Numbered from the stretch's first letter, positions 1 through 12,957 are shown. The stretch is DNA of 64,000 nt from Apis mellifera (GCF_003254395.2 NC_037643.1:10870963-10934962); one strand, 5' to 3'. Program-made: numbers and translations. Notes: generated by a model not told the origin, from the sequence alone.

Positions 1-208
1 AGCGAGTTGGTGGTGCTGACGGCATGTATCGATTGTTCCGCGATATAATGCCAGCCACGCACATATGAGGCCGCGGCCGCGCAAACCCCCTCGCCGCGCA
101 GGGGATGAATTCGTGTGTCGAACAGCGCCGCGCCGCGTCTTTTCCAGCGTGTGTTTTATTCCAGGCCTGTGCCCCACCAGTTGATACGTCCCGATCTGGC
201 GAGGGATA

Positions 209-215
209 GGTAAGT
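209..215 (+). other. Splice-donor-like site at 209/210
   Basis: The sequence reads ATAG, then GTAAGT starting at 210, which matches the insect 5' splice-site consensus at every intron position. The CpG-rich DNA upstream (1-209) could be a noncoding or 5' UTR exon that enters from outside the window. A 34-residue frame begins at the ATG at 105 and its TAG ends exactly at 209, so any coding use would need another frame. A consensus donor alone is common by chance in 64 kb. Confidence 0.2.
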
Positions 216-1120
216 CGAGGCGGCGCCGCCGTTTTTCGGTGCCGCTTTCACCCCTTGGCTGTCGCCCCTCGCGCGAGAAAAGAGGGGTGGAGGAAGAATA
301 GGAGGAGGCCCGTTCGCCTTTCCACGATGCGTGCGCGATTCTTTTGTCTTCGGGGGCGGCGGTAAATTGGCGTCTATCTATGGATATTTTATTTATTTCG
401 AAGAAGGCCGAGTTTGCGCCCTTAGGATTTGCAAATCGACATAGGACGTACAAATCGATGGAAGACGTACGTACGTGTTTGGATAAAACACGCGAGAATT
501 TGGGGCTTCGATTGGACGCGAAGGATTGAATATTTTGAGTTGGGAGAATTTTATTGGTAGTAGAGTATCGATGTTTGAAAAATGAGAAACGTTGTTTGGA
601 CAATTGTTTGCTCGAGTTTTTTTACAATATTTTGAAAACAGAAGAAATAAATAATTGTCAACAATTAACGGATAAAAGATAAATATTCTTAAAACTCGAG
701 GTCAATAATTAGAAATATATAATCGATTCGATATATAAATCCTACTAAAAATACTTACGAACTAGAATAGTTTTAATTCGTCTTTTAAATGTTTTAATAA
801 ATAATTTTCAAAGATTAAAAAAGAAAAAAAAAGAAAAAATAAATAAGAAAAAAATATTAAAAAAAAAAAAAAGAAAGGGAATATCAAACTTTCGTGTATG
901 TAAATTTAAAAAATCGATTGCCAAAACGATGAACGGTGGCGAAAACGATCGAACAGTTGTAGAAGCTACTTTAGATCGAATGGTGGAGTGAGCCGTCGAG
1001 CAGCCATCAGGCTGTGGAAGGTCCAGCTTGTCGAGGGAGTCCGTGCTCGAAGGAGGTCGACAAGCGAGTAGCGTCGGCGCTGCCCTTGCAAGCTTCCTCG
1101 TGTATTGATCCTCATAATTC

Positions 1121-1181
1121 GGGGGGGGTTGGAGGGTGTCGGCGGAGTGGGTGGTTGGGAGGGAGGGTTGAAGAGGGTTGA
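1121..1181 (+). other. G-run cluster with quadruplex potential
   Basis: A run of eight Gs is followed by several GGG tracts within about 60 bases, separated by short loops on the plus strand. This fits the general pattern for an intramolecular G-quadruplex. No gene is recognised beside it. Confidence 0.4.
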
Positions 1182-1333
1182 GAGACGGCTGGCGGGGCTG
1201 AGCCCCACCTCGACGGCCGAGAAACGTATGCGTTCGGGGGTGGCTGGAACGGCGGAAGAAAGGAAGGAGCAAGGAAAACCGGAGTAGGGTGACTCCGACC
1301 AATAATAATCCGGCCGTGTTATGATAATATCAT

Positions 1334-1368
1334 ATCATAGCTCGGCTCATATCGAGCCATTTTATGAT
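1334..1368 (+). other. Two-level stem-loop
   Basis: An outer arm ATCATA (1334-1339) pairs with TATGAT (1363-1368), and an inner arm GGCTC (1344-1348) pairs with GAGCC (1354-1358), separated by asymmetric internal loops. It lies at the edge of an island next to AT-rich DNA. It may be a structured RNA, a paired factor site or chance, since the arms are short. Confidence 0.25.
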
Positions 1369-3203
1369 TGGAGGTTGGCATCGTCCAATGAACTCGCGCC
1401 ACCAGCTTCGTTCATATTCATACGTGAGATCTTCCTCCACTCGGGGGGTAAGTTGAACTCTTGGGGGTAACTTGAGAACCGGAGTTCTTTGAAATCTTAT
1501 TGGTATATTATATCATACTGGGAGGAGTTATAGTATATTGGATGTATTTTTAAGTGGATCGACTGGGGTAGTAATTTTGTTTTGTATTTCGATTATTTTT
1601 TTATCGCGGTAAGAAATTATGATTAAGAGATGAATATAAGTCGTAATCGTCTCTATTGTTGTTTATTTATTTTTTATTAAAAAGGAAAATACGGTTTCGA
1701 TGATTTGTTTGTTTTTTTTTTCCTCCCCGATTTGTAAGAAAGATAGAATATCTTATGTTTTGAGTGAGTATAAAAATGTATTTATTTAGAACAGGAGAGT
1801 AAAATGAACATTATGAAGAGTAAAAAAAATGCTAACTATAAATTTGTTTGTTTATCCTTTCGAGTTAAAGTTAACTGTTCCCGATGTTTAGGTATTTGAA
1901 TCGATCTCGCGTTACAATCCTGTCACGCGATTCAACAGCGTGATTAAATAAAATGTTTCCCCGAAGAATTCTTGCACTTTTTCCCTACTTCATTCAGAAA
2001 ATTAATTTATTGCATTATTATATATCGACTAATTTACTTACAATATTAACCGTATTTTTGTATTATAAATATTCTCGAACCTGTTTAAAATTAAATTTAT
2101 TATAATAACCATTATTATTATAACCAACTTAAGCATAATAACTATATACAGAGAAATGAAAATTAAAACGTTCCTTAATTTTCTAAGAAACCATTTATTG
2201 CTAATTAAAGTTTGACGTCTTCTCTTCTTCGTGTTGGTCCAATTCCAATATAGATGCGCCATATAAAGCGTAGTAAACCGTTTTATCGAGCGATATCAAC
2301 GGATTAAAAATAATTTTTTATCCATACCTTTACGAAAGCTTGCCAAACTTTCAAGTTCTCGACGAAATCCCGTTAAAAATCTATCCCGAAACAGATATCT
2401 CCATAAATACATCGAAACGGTATTTATCGGTGGAAAAATTATACCCCCCGAAATCGCGACTACTTTCGCGCGGAGACCGTAAACCATACACACCACTCTT
2501 CTCTCGTTTCCACTCTTTATCCCTGTCCCCATCAAATACTCGGGTCCCGGGGAGTAACGTAAACGCGCCCTCCCCCCGCAACAATTCAACCCCAAAGACA
2601 CCCCCTACCTCCCTCCCCTCCCTCTCCTCCCCACCGATGCATGTATTCTAGAAACGGGACCGGGGTGGCCGTTCTCCTTTTTCCCATCGATATTTCTTCC
2701 CTCCTCCTCCCCCTCCTCCTCTCCCTCCCACCCCCTCACGATAAAATTCAACCTTTCAGCCGGCCAGTGTTTTACGGCCAATAGGAGGCCGGCAAGAGAA
2801 TCGCAATACACGTAGCTATGGCGTTTTATTGCCGCTGGAAATGGCCCCGTATATAGCTTTCCGAGTATGCTATCGGAGGTTATTGATCCCCGCGTCCGTC
2901 AAGGAGTCCCCTGGTCTTCCAGCCGCACCGCCATCCCCCTTTCAGCCGCTTCCTCCACCCTCCGACTTTCCTCCTTCACCTCCTCCTCCTCCTCTCCCTC
3001 ACGAAAAGAAGAAGAAACGCTACTCTATACCACCCAGTCGCGATCATCTCGTCCGCGTTGGTGCGCTGGGCGCATTTTTCAACTGGGATCCGGGCGACAC
3101 GTCGCGTTCGGTCGGGTCCCAGACGCTGTGTGTTTGACCGGCCGTGGACCGGCGAGCGCTGGACGGTGATCGGTTCGGAAAAGGGTTGGTTGCATGGCTC
3201 TGT

Positions 3204-3259
3204 AGAGAGAGAGAGAGCGAGAGAGAGAGTAGGTAGGTAGAGTAGGTAGGTAGATAGGT
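3204..3259 (+). repeat. Compound GA / GTAG microsatellite
   Basis: A GA dinucleotide run with one GC interruption passes directly into a GTAG tetranucleotide run ending near 3259. GA runs are also potential GAGA-factor sites, but the length here is adequately explained as a microsatellite. Confidence 0.8.
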
Positions 3260-3520
3260 TGAGAGAAAGCCAACCCGTTGGGTGGACAGAAGAGGGATGT
3301 TGAGAGCGAGCGAGTGCGCTTGCGCCCCGCGTACACTAACCCACCACAGGTTTCTTGTCTCGTTCGCGGGTAAAAATTCAATATTAATAACGAGGCGGGG
3401 TGAAGGAACGTCCGCAATGCGCCACCGCCATAAACCCGGCGATACGCGCTTTTTCTTTTTTTTTTTTCTTTTTTTGCGCCCGCCAAGTCATAAGCCCGGC
3501 CAATGGCTGCGCCCCTGCGT

Positions 3521-3545
3521 GGGGGGTCGGGGGGAGGGGGATGGG
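3521..3545 (+). other. G-rich tract with quadruplex potential
   Basis: Runs of six, six and five Gs are followed by a GGG, all within 25 bases, meeting the usual quadruplex pattern. Confidence 0.4.
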
Positions 3546-3759
3546 AGCGCGATATGATGGATTTATGGATCTAATAAAAAGCACACGCGGGATTGGCCCT
3601 CGCGGAATATGACGGGCGGGGCTGCCGACACCCCGTTCAACGCAGCCACAACCGAGTCACCCCCCGAGTCCAGCTTCCTACCCCTTGCGCGACCGCGAGA
3701 AGGGGAAGGTGTCCGGTGGTGGGGATGCAATCCTGATGTATTTCGCCTTCTCCACCCTT

Positions 3760-3760
<1 letters not shown>

Positions 3761-3798
<38 letters not shown>

Positions 3799-3808
3799 CC
3801 TTCCTTCC
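3761..3808 (+). repeat. TTGC / TTCC tetranucleotide microsatellite
   Basis: Nine perfect TTGC units (3761-3796) are followed by three TTCC units (3797-3808). The tract is open in several frames on both strands and produces the repeated Leu-Ala-Cys and Ser-Lys-Gln translations that inflate nearby reading frames. Confidence 0.95.
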
Positions 3809-3856
3809 TTGCCATCCCCTTCGCCTGGGTACAGGTGAGACTCCGAGACTCGAGCA

Positions 3857-3899
3857 GGGAAGGGAAGGGGAGGGAAGGGGGAGGGGAGAGGGAGAGGGT
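3857..3899 (+). other. Purine-only GGGA tract
   Basis: Forty-odd bases of G and A with many GGG and GGGG runs lie shortly downstream of a consensus donor-like CAG/GTGAGA at 3834/3835. The tract could form a G-quadruplex or triplex. Confidence 0.45.
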
Positions 3900-4060
3900 G
3901 AGATCGCGCTTTGCTGTGGCAAATGGACTCGACGGTTTGGGCCAGTTTTCGCTACCGTTCGACGACTGTCTACTCGGCGCTCTACCTTTTGCCCACATTC
4001 TTGCCCACGGCTTTTTTGAACCGCGCGCTCTTCCAAGAGAAATTTTCACGTGTAATTTTT

Positions 4061-7000
4061 CCTTTTTTTTTTTTTTCTCTTCAGAGATATATGATGATAT
4101 ATATATTCTTTTCGACACGTTTAATTTTAAACCAATTGCGTAAAATTCTTTTTTTTCTTCTTGCCAGAATGTAAAAATTATTTTGTCAAGATTTAAATCT
4201 TTAGAAAATCTTTTAGATTTTTATCAAAGAAATAAACGAATAATTTTACATTGCGAAAAAAAAGTTTAAAAATGGGTATATTATTGTTATTTTTTTTTTA
4301 TTTTATTTATATAGTTCAGTAATTTTTAATATCCTTCGTAATATTATTCGAGATAATTCGGTGAAAAAGAAAAGTACGAAAACACGTTGCTAGTTATTCA
4401 GGACGCGTTCCTTTCATTTAGATCGTAATCACCGGCCAGAATTAACGATCTCTCGGTGCGCTTATACGTGGAAGGGCAATATCCCCTTTGTAGCCCTTCC
4501 TCTCCCTTTTTATTTCGCTTCGCGCGGAAACTTCGAAGCAGAAGCGAGACCCCGTCGCTGTATCCTAAACTTTCTCCTTCTTCCTCGAATTTGATTGTTG
4601 CTGGGAACTGATGGCCACTCCATATCGATTTTTCCCTTTTACCCGTGTGCTTCGTCCGTTTATTTTCTATCACTCCTCCACGCTTTCCTCCACTTCTCAT
4701 TTCTCTCTCTCTCTCTCTCTCTCTCTGCCTCTTAATTTTTTCACACGATGTTCCATGTTTTTTTGTTATGTTGGAAACCGTACGAAATGGAAAGTAATTT
4801 TTGAAAATTTATTTTGCATTTTTATTCTCATGAACTAATCTTGTAATTTCTATTTTTTAGTTGTTTTTTAATACACTAAAAAATTCTTTGCGTTCCTTAT
4901 ATTTAATTGTAACAAATCATTTCACTAATAATATTTTACTTTCAATACAATTAATAATATTATTAATCATCATATTTGTAAATCTTGTGACATTACAATA
5001 AAATATTAATTATTACATTTCTACTTAGATTCCGATTTTAACTTAAAAAGCGATGATTACACGTTAAAAAAAAAAAAAAAAGAAAAAAGAAGCGAAGACG
5101 GTCGCCGACTGATCTCATTCGGCGCCTCGCACAGTGAAATCTTGAAGCAAAAATCCGGCCGATTAAAACCCCCGGAAAGAACTTCCCCTTATCTACGAGG
5201 GGGGAGGGGGGAGGACGGGAAGCTTCGAGCAAACTTGGCCTGCCCTTTGTCCCGGTTTGAAGGTGGAATTGTGAGTTACTCGAGCGTGGATATAGAAAGA
5301 TAGACAAACGATGCCGGCTCGTCCAGCGATGAGGGTAGCTGGCTACAACCCGGGGATGTTTCGCCGAAGATGGGGTGGAACTTGGGCAGATAAATAATAT
5401 GTCCGTCCCATTCACCAGCAGGGTAATTAATTCGTATAATATGCCGCAGTTAAGTCGGTCATCTGTTTCTCCCTTCTCGGGGGTGGGGAGAAGCCACCCC
5501 TTGCCTCGGTCACCCGCTATTTCGACGCTCAAAGCTCCAACGACTCGATACGAGCTGGATTCTCAAAACTTGGAACAATTCCAATTAAATTCTTAGCCGG
5601 GAAAGGGAATTGATTAAACGGATATTAGCAAGATGATTTATAAAGATATTTCTTGTTTATACAGGATGAACTTTACAAATCATATATATTTTCTTGAAAA
5701 TTAGAGAAAAGAAAATACAATTCTAAGATATTGTCAAAAAGATAAAACTTTTTAACTTTTTAAGATAAAATTTATTTAAAAAAATTGAATACGAATTTCA
5801 AACGTTAAATATCTATTCATAAAGATTTGGAAATTTATAAAAAAAATCTTCCAAATAAACATAGAATAGATATATATATATTTTTGAAGTTCTTTTTATC
5901 TTTCCATTTATCTTTCCCCCTTCCACCATTCCAACAATAAATTAATCGACGATTAATCATTAATATCATATCGAGATTCACGTTGTGAAAAGTTAACAAC
6001 TATATCGAAAAGAAAACGCGTTAACAAAGAGTCCCCTTCAACCAGGGTAGGAAGAAGCAGGAAGAATCAAAAGAATCCCCATCCGGCGAAGCCAGCCCCG
6101 AAACTCCCTCCGAACTCGTCGTATCTCGCTTATTTATCAAGCAGGTCCTCCACGACAACGGGCGGGATAAATCTTTAAAAACGGTCCGCGTTCACTGGGG
6201 GCGTCGGCGAGCATAACTCACCCCTATCTGAAAATACATAGGTAACTCTCCGGTTTAGAAGTAAACTGTTTACAGCGTGTTTCTCGGTCCGCGGGCCAAC
6301 CGTCTCCCTTTCTCCTCCTCTCATTTTGTCTTTCTCTTTCTCTCTCTCTTTCTCTTTCTCTCTTTCGTTCGTTCGTTCTTGCCGGGGAAAGGGTGAACTC
6401 CACGTGGCGCTCGGTGTCGAGGGTAACAGGGGGTGTGAGCCGTTTCAAGCCGCGTTATCTAAACGCGTCGAGTTTTCGTCGAGGTGTGGACGGAGAGGGG
6501 TGGCATTGCTTAGCTGTTTATTCTTCATAGCAAGCTTTCGAGCTAGCTGAATGCCCGAAACGACGAGGAATCAAGATGTAACCACGAGGGAAAATTACTT
6601 GAGAGAAAGGGTGTTTCCTTGGATTTTGGCCGTTCAATATTTATATCGTTTTTGAATTTTGGGCGTTTAATGTTTCAACTCGAAATAGTAGATTTTGAGC
6701 AAATCATGTGAGGTGTGCGTATAGATATGTAATGTCGTGCATGAAATAATGTTTGAAATTGTATTATGGATTATTATAGGGAAATTGGATTTCGTTAATT
6801 TTTGTTACGAATTAACGATGTTTGGGTATATTGGAAATTGAAGAGGGAAATATATTTTTGTTGCTTTTATTGTTATTTGAACAAAACGTTTCAATTATTT
6901 CAAGCGTGATAAATAAATTACGAAACGGCTCGCATTTTCTCTGTTTAATCCCTTCGCCCCGAGTCAATCCGATTGACGAAGCAATTGAAGAAAAATTCAA

Positions 7001-7420
7001 TTAAAACGTACCGATTATTATATATAATATATAATTTCCATTTTTTTTTTCAAGAAATTTACACTTATATTATATTAATAATGGATTAAATCGTTTAACG
7101 ACACTATTTCTAAAAAATTATATATCATCAAACGTTAATAATCATTTCATAAAAATGAAAACACTAACTAAAAAAACAAAATTATTACTAGTTACTCTCA
7201 TCATCATTTTAAACTTAACAAAGAAATCTCCTATTTCTACTATTTCTTCACATTAGGTCATTAAAATAATTTCCCAACAAAAACATCTCATTCCTAAATA
7301 AACACTTACATTTAACAAAGTTACAAGTACAATTCAGAACCGAGCTTCAGACAAACGAGGCTAATTAACAATGCTAATCCCTCAAAATATGATTACAAAT
7401 AAATCCCATCCGGATCAGAT
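4061..7420. other. AT-rich spacers around two small CpG-rich islands
   Basis: AT-rich DNA at 4060-4400, 4740-5090, 5590-6000 and 6590-7400 separates islands at 4.4-4.7, 5.1-5.55 and 6.0-6.55 kb. The islands have mixed-composition, CG-containing sequence with no frame that I recognise. A TC microsatellite lies at 4702-4726 and a CT/CTTT tract near 6330-6365. The AT-rich parts contain only A- and T-runs. Confidence 0.65.
4702..4726 (+). repeat. (TC)n microsatellite
   Basis: About twelve uninterrupted TC units. Confidence 0.9.
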
Positions 7421-9260
7421 CCAGGGTTAGGCAGGGGTAGGAGGTAGGTTTGTTTCACGGCGGGATGAGGGGGATGGGTGGGTGGATGGGTGGGCGAGTC
7501 AGGGGTGAGTAGGAGCGGAGAAGCGGCTCTTTAATGGCCGGATCTCGGAAATTGTGCGCACATATATCTGCTGGCAGATTTATGAAAGTGCTTTTCTTCT
7601 GAAGTGGGGAAAGCTGCTGCGTCGCCGCGGCTGCCGCTGTTGCTGCCCCTGGCTTTGGGGTTGCAATGGCGCTGGAGAAAGAGGAAACTCTCTCTCTCCT
7701 CGTCTCCTGCCCCTGCCTCCTCCGCTCACCCGGTGGTGGCCCCGGCGAAGGAGAGGGGAAAACCTACGCTTTACACCCTTACCCCTCCTCGCCCCCCCTG
7801 GATCTCCGAAGCTGCGCGCCTTGCTCCCGGCTCCGCCACCCCTTCGACTCCGTCCTTCGCCCATCTCACCAACCCTCGCAGTCCCAAAGACTCTCTCTCT
7901 GACTCTTTCTTTCTCCTCCTCCTCCTCCTCCTCTCCCTCCTCCTCTTTCTCCTCCTCCTCCTCCTCCTCCTCCTTCTCCTTCTCCTCACCTCCTCACCGG
8001 CCCTGAGAGCTTACGTCCCTCTCCTTCTCGCCCCGTTCGCGTCTGTTTCCCTCCCCGACCCCCGCCCCGCTCTGTCTCACATCGGTGTAATTTTCCAGTG
8101 GGAGATTTATGCGACATTAAGGTGTGCGTTGTATACCTTACCGCCATGCCGCCTTCCGCCGCGCTGATTTATCGAAATATTTGCCGAACGATACTGCCGC
8201 CGTTATTCTCGCGGGGGAGGGAGGGTGCAGGAGGGTGCAGGAGGAGGAGGAGGAGGAGTGTTCCTCCTCTTCTTCTTCGGCTTATTCGGTCGGAAGCGAT
8301 CCTCTTCTGGACGAGATACCGTGCCGTATTCCGCTCGTGATTCCGCTCACTACTCGTGAGCCCCGCAATTTCGCGACACATCATGCGTATCCTCGTACGT
8401 TTTTCCGTAAAAAATCGAAATTCTTAAACGGACGAATCAAGGTGAATTATTTTTCACAATTAATTTGGGATCACGATTAATCACGATTTTAATAGAAGTT
8501 AAAAAGATGTTAAATTATTTATTAATATTAACGTTTACGCGATTAATTATCCATATGACATTGATAATATTGATATTAAAGAATCATATTATTTTTCTCC
8601 ACCATTTTATAAATATCGTTCACTTTTGTTCCTTCTCAAAGCCGGATCCACAAATAGGGAAACGTATTTCTTGGAGAGTCGGAAAAACGGTGGCGGGAAT
8701 AATCGTGGCAATCGTTCATCCACTCGATTCACTTTCCCCGGTTTCAACCACCGCATTCAACCGGGGGGAGAGAAAAGATCGGCGCGGATCAAAATCACCG
8801 CCCCGTGCGCTCGGAGGTATCGCGCGGAAATAAAAATGGGAATCGCAGTTTGATTTCCGCTACGGCCGAGCCAACCTTCCTCGCCCCCCTCGCCCCAGGT
8901 TTTCCCGGATACGGAGGGAAGATCGCTCGTTTGAATGCATCACGAATCTGAAACCGGGTGTAAGTATAAAACAAAGGCTGGATCCGCCGCTTCGACCCCT
9001 CGGCTGGTTTCCAGGGATGTGCTCGCGCTTTGGGGATGGCTCCTTCGCTTGATTTCCCGATGCCGTGTATAAATTGATACGCCAAACGCGGGGGTGGGAC
9101 CGTAAAACCGCGTTTCCCTTTTTAAACGGCGTTCCCCGATATTCCGCGGGGGATGCGGCTCAGCGCCGCGTTCCTGGGGGGTGCCGCGTAATTTCCTCCC
9201 ATTAAGGACCGTGCTTCTTTGTGGACTCCGGCCAAAACGTATTTTCCGAGGTGAAAAATG
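7421..9260. other. Noncoding GC-rich island with a long pyrimidine tract
   Basis: A G-rich lead-in with GGGTGG motifs (7430-7510) is followed by mixed CpG-rich sequence, an 85-base pyrimidine tract at 7903-7987 and further CG-rich segments at 8.0-8.4 and 8.65-9.24 kb, split by an AT-rich gap at 8.40-8.63 kb. Several frames exceed 100 codons, but they overlap on both strands and centre on the CCT tract, giving Ser/Leu/Pro or Arg runs. I see no splice-bounded or domain-bearing frame. Confidence 0.65.
7903..7987 (+). repeat. Long CTC/CTT pyrimidine tract
   Basis: The plus strand carries 85 bases of C and T only, mainly CTC units. Homopurine-homopyrimidine mirror tracts like this can form H-DNA and are a common source of false reading frames. 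Confidence 0.9.
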
Positions 9261-12200
9261 ACGCGTTTAAATTTTTAATCACTTTCGAACGTTGAGGAAA
9301 AACACTTTCACGCTCCCTTGGAATATATTTTTGAACATGATTCTAATAATTTAATTGTATTTAAATTTGTAATTTCATTTTAGGAGATTTTTAAGGGAAT
9401 GGAAAATGATTTTCTTAATATTGAAAATTTTTACGACGAAATGTAATAATATATTCGATAAAAATTAATTAAATTTTAATAAAAAGATTGACTTTTTTAT
9501 TAAAATTAGTGTGAATAACAAATTCATAAAAATAGTCTTTATTTGTACGATATAAACAATATTTGTTTCGAAATATGAAAAAAAAACAAGTATATATTTA
9601 CTTTTGTTTATCGAATAATTATTCTTTGAGTTCGTTTTATGGTGAATCCAAAATTTATCGCTTTCTCACGAGATGTAAGATCGGAAGAAGGGAGATAATG
9701 ACAAGGAAGGACAAAACGCGGATTCGCCGAGGCATTAGAAACCGATCGCAGATGGCGAAGATCATTCGGTGAGCGCAAAATTTACCAGAGCAGAAGTAAC
9801 AGCTGGTGTGCTTGTGACAGCATTCCCCTATCCCCTTAACCGAGCCCTCGCAGCCTTGCGTTTTCACCGCAACTCACCCTCTTCTGGATCTTCTAGACGT
9901 TGGCGCTGTACTTGACATTTGCAATTTTGCTGAAAACTCTTGGAAAATTATAAGTCCAGACAATTCTGTGCAATGGTTACGGGCTACATCTTTCTTCTTC
10001 CTATCTTCCTCTATCAAAACTTAAATAAATTTGTTCGTGCTGTGTATAAATGAGAAGGAAAAATTTTAATGAACATATCGGTTAAAAGGGAATAGTTTAT
10101 GAGAAAGTATATTATTGTTATTATTATTATAAAAAAATATAAAGTTAAATTGATCGTTCAATGGATGATGGATATTCGTAGGAAAATGGGTGGTGCGTGT
10201 ATGTACTCGGTTATGAAAGCGAATATGAATGGGCAAAAACTGGAACGTTATTGGTCCGTTGGTCCATCAAATGGAACCACCCTTAGCAGTGAAATATCAT
10301 ATCTCTCCGATGATACGCCCTCGCGGTATCGCTCCACCCCGAGGGACAATAATTTAAGAGCAGCAGGGGTTGGCCGCAACCGCCATTGCTGGAGAAAAAA
10401 AAGGTGGAAAAAAAAATGAAGATCTACAGAATGATAACATTAAAATTGTACACTCTTATAACATTGTTGTAATGTTATATAAATTGGATGTAAAATGTTA
10501 TTATTAAGTAATAATATGTTAAAATTAATTTTTTTGCACAAAAAAAAACTCAAAGATGTGCTTTCACTTTTAATTTCTTTTATATTTACTATTACTTTTT
10601 CCATCGTAGCATTATCTATTTCTGTGATAGATATTGATAATAATAAATTATTGAATAAATGAAAACAGCATGCATCATAATTGAACGGAGAACGGAGGAA
10701 GAGCAAAATCTTGACGTCACCAAGGAGAAATCTTTGGAAGTCTTGGAGGCCGCTAGGAATGCCAACCCTCCAGCCTCATTAACATCTTGCGTTTCCATCA
10801 ACCCTCAACCCTTTCCATTCCGTAGTTCAAGGAGGCCGTCTTCATTCGTGCTAACTTCCTTTCATATCTTCGCGTAGGGAATACATTCTTACGTATTTAT
10901 GTATATTACGTGTATAATATCTTTTATTTTCATTTATTTTCATTCTCAATAACAAAATTTTGAAAATACATAACACAATTCTCTTTCGTAATATGCGATT
11001 TCATTGAAAAGTTAATTTTTGTAATGCATCTTGTTAAATATGAAACCAATTTCTTTGGTACCTTTTTTTTTTTTTTTCTAACTTATAGAATTGAGGACAA
11101 ATATTTAAATTCGACATGAAGGTTTGCAGAAAGGAACAAGGATTTTAAGATTGTCTGTTGAAAGTGTCATCCTCTTTCAGGGTACTCGAGGATTTTATAA
11201 TAGATGAGGATCGTGCCTGAGATGTTCAAAGACCCATCTTCAATATTCAAAGATGCGACTTCAATATTCAAATTGACAGAAGCTTGCGGATGGGGGAGCA
11301 CAAAGTAGGAATGTACCAAAAGAAGATGTTATAACGACATCTTGATGAGATGTTTTACTTCGTTTATATTAAGAATATATATATATACAATTTAATATAC
11401 ATTATTAAATCAATATCTTACATTTACCCTTACATTTTATACCCTGTCGATCTTGTTCGTTCATTAGAATAATTTTAATTTTTTTTTAATATTACCTCAT
11501 AAAAATTTCAATATATATTTTATAAAATACAAACTATCTATCATTTTTACCACGGTATTTTTAAAATATTAATTGTATCGCAGAATTATGTTTCAACACA
11601 CCTTCAACGACAACGAACGTATCGAAAAAAAAAAAACCGAGAGAAAATTCGTATTTTGTTCCTCGAAAGAGTGCTCTCGAAAACCCCAAAAGCGTTCGAA
11701 AAGAAGAAAGGAAAAAAAAAATAGGGGAAAAAAAGAGAGAGAGATAGAGAGAGAGAGAGAGTTGAAGTGGTGGAACACAAGTCCACGTAATTCGACTGTT
11801 TTGCGTATCCGTTGACCGAGAGCACACAAAGTGGAGTGCGCTCGCTCGTTTCGAAGGGTGGTAGGGTGGAATCAAGTCGAGTGCCGTGGTGGAATCAGCC
11901 TTGGCTGTTTACGTTGGGGAAATCTTACTAAAGAATGGCACGGAAAACTGGCGGCCAAGAAAACCGGCTCGCATCTCATAACGGGGCCGTTTCCTTTCGC
12001 TTCTTTCTTTCCTTCTTGGTTGTTAGGGGGCGAGGGTCGGGGAGGGTGGTAATTATGCTACCGCTGTCCCCGAATAATATAAAAGTGTCCCCTGCCTTCT
12101 TTGTAATCTTGCATAATTTATTTTCCCCGCTATTCTTCCCCTCCTCGGTCTTGAATTTTTTCCTCCTCCTCCTCCTCCTCTTCCTCGCCACCACCTCCGC

Positions 12201-12650
12201 CACTAGGGGAGCGGAGCTTAATTCGTCAAAGAAAATTCGCGGACAGGAATTCCTACGCCGAATTTCTTTCTTGGAAGAAACCGTTTTCGTTTTGAACTAC
12301 TGATGCGTAACCGCAAGGAATTAATTGGAATCGCCTCCTCCCCTCTCCCTCCTTCCTACTCCCTCGACTAGGAATTTTCATGAAATCTTCCCTCTTTGAG
12401 TCATCGTTTTTTCGAGAATCAAAGGAAGGGCGCCTTCCGCCTAAGAAAGGATTTTCACAAATATTCCAACAATTCTATATTTTCGAAACGAAAGAATTCC
12501 AACACTTAACACATCTCGATCTCATGAAATTAATATTTCAAATTCAAATTCAAATGATCAACTTCTCAAAAGAAGCGAAAGAAAGAAAGAAAGAAACGCG
12601 TAAGAGGAAGAAATCGAAGATTTTCTTTCTTTTTCTTTCTTCCTCTTGAA
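9261..12650. other. Mostly AT-rich noncoding spacer
   Basis: Low-GC DNA with A/T runs predominates. Small moderate-GC patches lie at 9.66-9.90 kb, 10.2-10.4 kb, 10.67-10.87 kb (with a CRE at 10,712) and 11.78-12.36 kb. A short direct repeat (CTTCAATATTCAAA, twice) lies near 11,238-11,272. A GA/AG-rich tract at 11.70-11.76 kb inflates several frames. No protein-like frame is recognised. Confidence 0.65.
10712..10719 (+). promoter_or_regulatory. CRE-type palindrome TGACGTCA
   Basis: A full CREB/ATF palindrome sits in a moderate-GC patch between AT-rich flanks. It is one of four perfect copies in the window (also 30,272, 51,896 and 57,803). Function is not shown by sequence alone. Confidence 0.35.
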
Positions 12651-12813
12651 AATCAATCCTCGAACGATCGCGAGATGAACGAACGATCCGTTTTCGAAAA
12701 TCCGTCTTCCATCTTGGTGGCGGGGGGGGATCCGGGCGATCAGCGGGACTCGTGTCTGAAAAACGCCGGCCGGTTTATACAGAGCAGTAGAGCAGACAAT
12801 GCACACGAGGCAG

Positions 12814-12825
12814 GCGACCGGTCGC
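12814..12825 (+). other. Perfect 12-bp palindrome GCGACCGGTCGC
   Basis: The 12 bases equal their own reverse complement and lie within a CpG-rich island. It is a possible dimeric factor site. Confidence 0.35.
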
Positions 12826-12957
12826 TATCCGCCTATTTGATGTTAGTACAACAGCGGCGCCGTGTTTGCGTTGAGGCCCATATTGATTGCCACCCCTGTC
12901 GCCACCCCTCACCACTGCTACACCACCGATGTCCCTCCCCCGTACACCTCGCCACCC

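Larger units (their letters stand above)
1..2440. other. Noncoding: CpG-rich island, then AT-rich spacer with a G-rich patch
   Basis: Bases 1-330 are GC- and CpG-rich, with NotI- and SacII-like palindromes and a perfect 12-bp palindrome (GGCGGCGCCGCC) at 219-230. From about 530 to 950 the sequence is AT-rich with A-runs. A patch at about 950-1300 is rich in G-runs and hairpins, and 1500-2430 is AT-rich again. No frame has protein-like composition on either strand. The open minus-strand frame at 808-1302 ends in a phenylalanine run made by a poly-A tract, so it is composition and not a gene. Confidence 0.65.
2441..4060. other. Noncoding GC-rich island with low-complexity tracts
   Basis: This block is CpG-rich, with long C- and CT-rich stretches (about 2570-3000), GA and GTAG microsatellites near 3.2 kb, T- and G-runs near 3.45-3.55 kb and a TTGC microsatellite at 3.76 kb. 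Many frames are open, on both strands in the same places, and their translations are simple runs such as repeated Ser-Lys-Gln-Ala from TTGC or serine/proline from CCT. That pattern is compositional. An inverted repeat (GCCGGCC at 2759-2765 with GGCCGGC at 2787-2793) flanks a TTTACGG core. Confidence 0.65.

Noticed and set aside
808..1302. 164-codon minus-strand frame
   Set aside because: Its C-terminal part is a phenylalanine run from poly-A/T, and the rest overlaps open plus-strand frames.
3563..4143. Overlapping 130-157 codon frames on both strands
   Set aside because: All are carried by the TTGC microsatellite and GGGA tract and translate to simple repeats.
4585..4612. Similarity to the miR-315 start (TTTGATTGTTGCT)
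   Set aside because: The match ends after 13 bases, and no complementary arm follows to make a precursor hairpin.
6501..6556. Possible short hairpin around AGCTAGCTGAATGC
   Set aside because: Pairing is interrupted by several mismatches and is no better than expected in a random 55-base segment.
7604..8167. 187-codon plus-strand frame
   Set aside because: It is centred on an 85-base pyrimidine tract; Leu/Ser runs, no domain.
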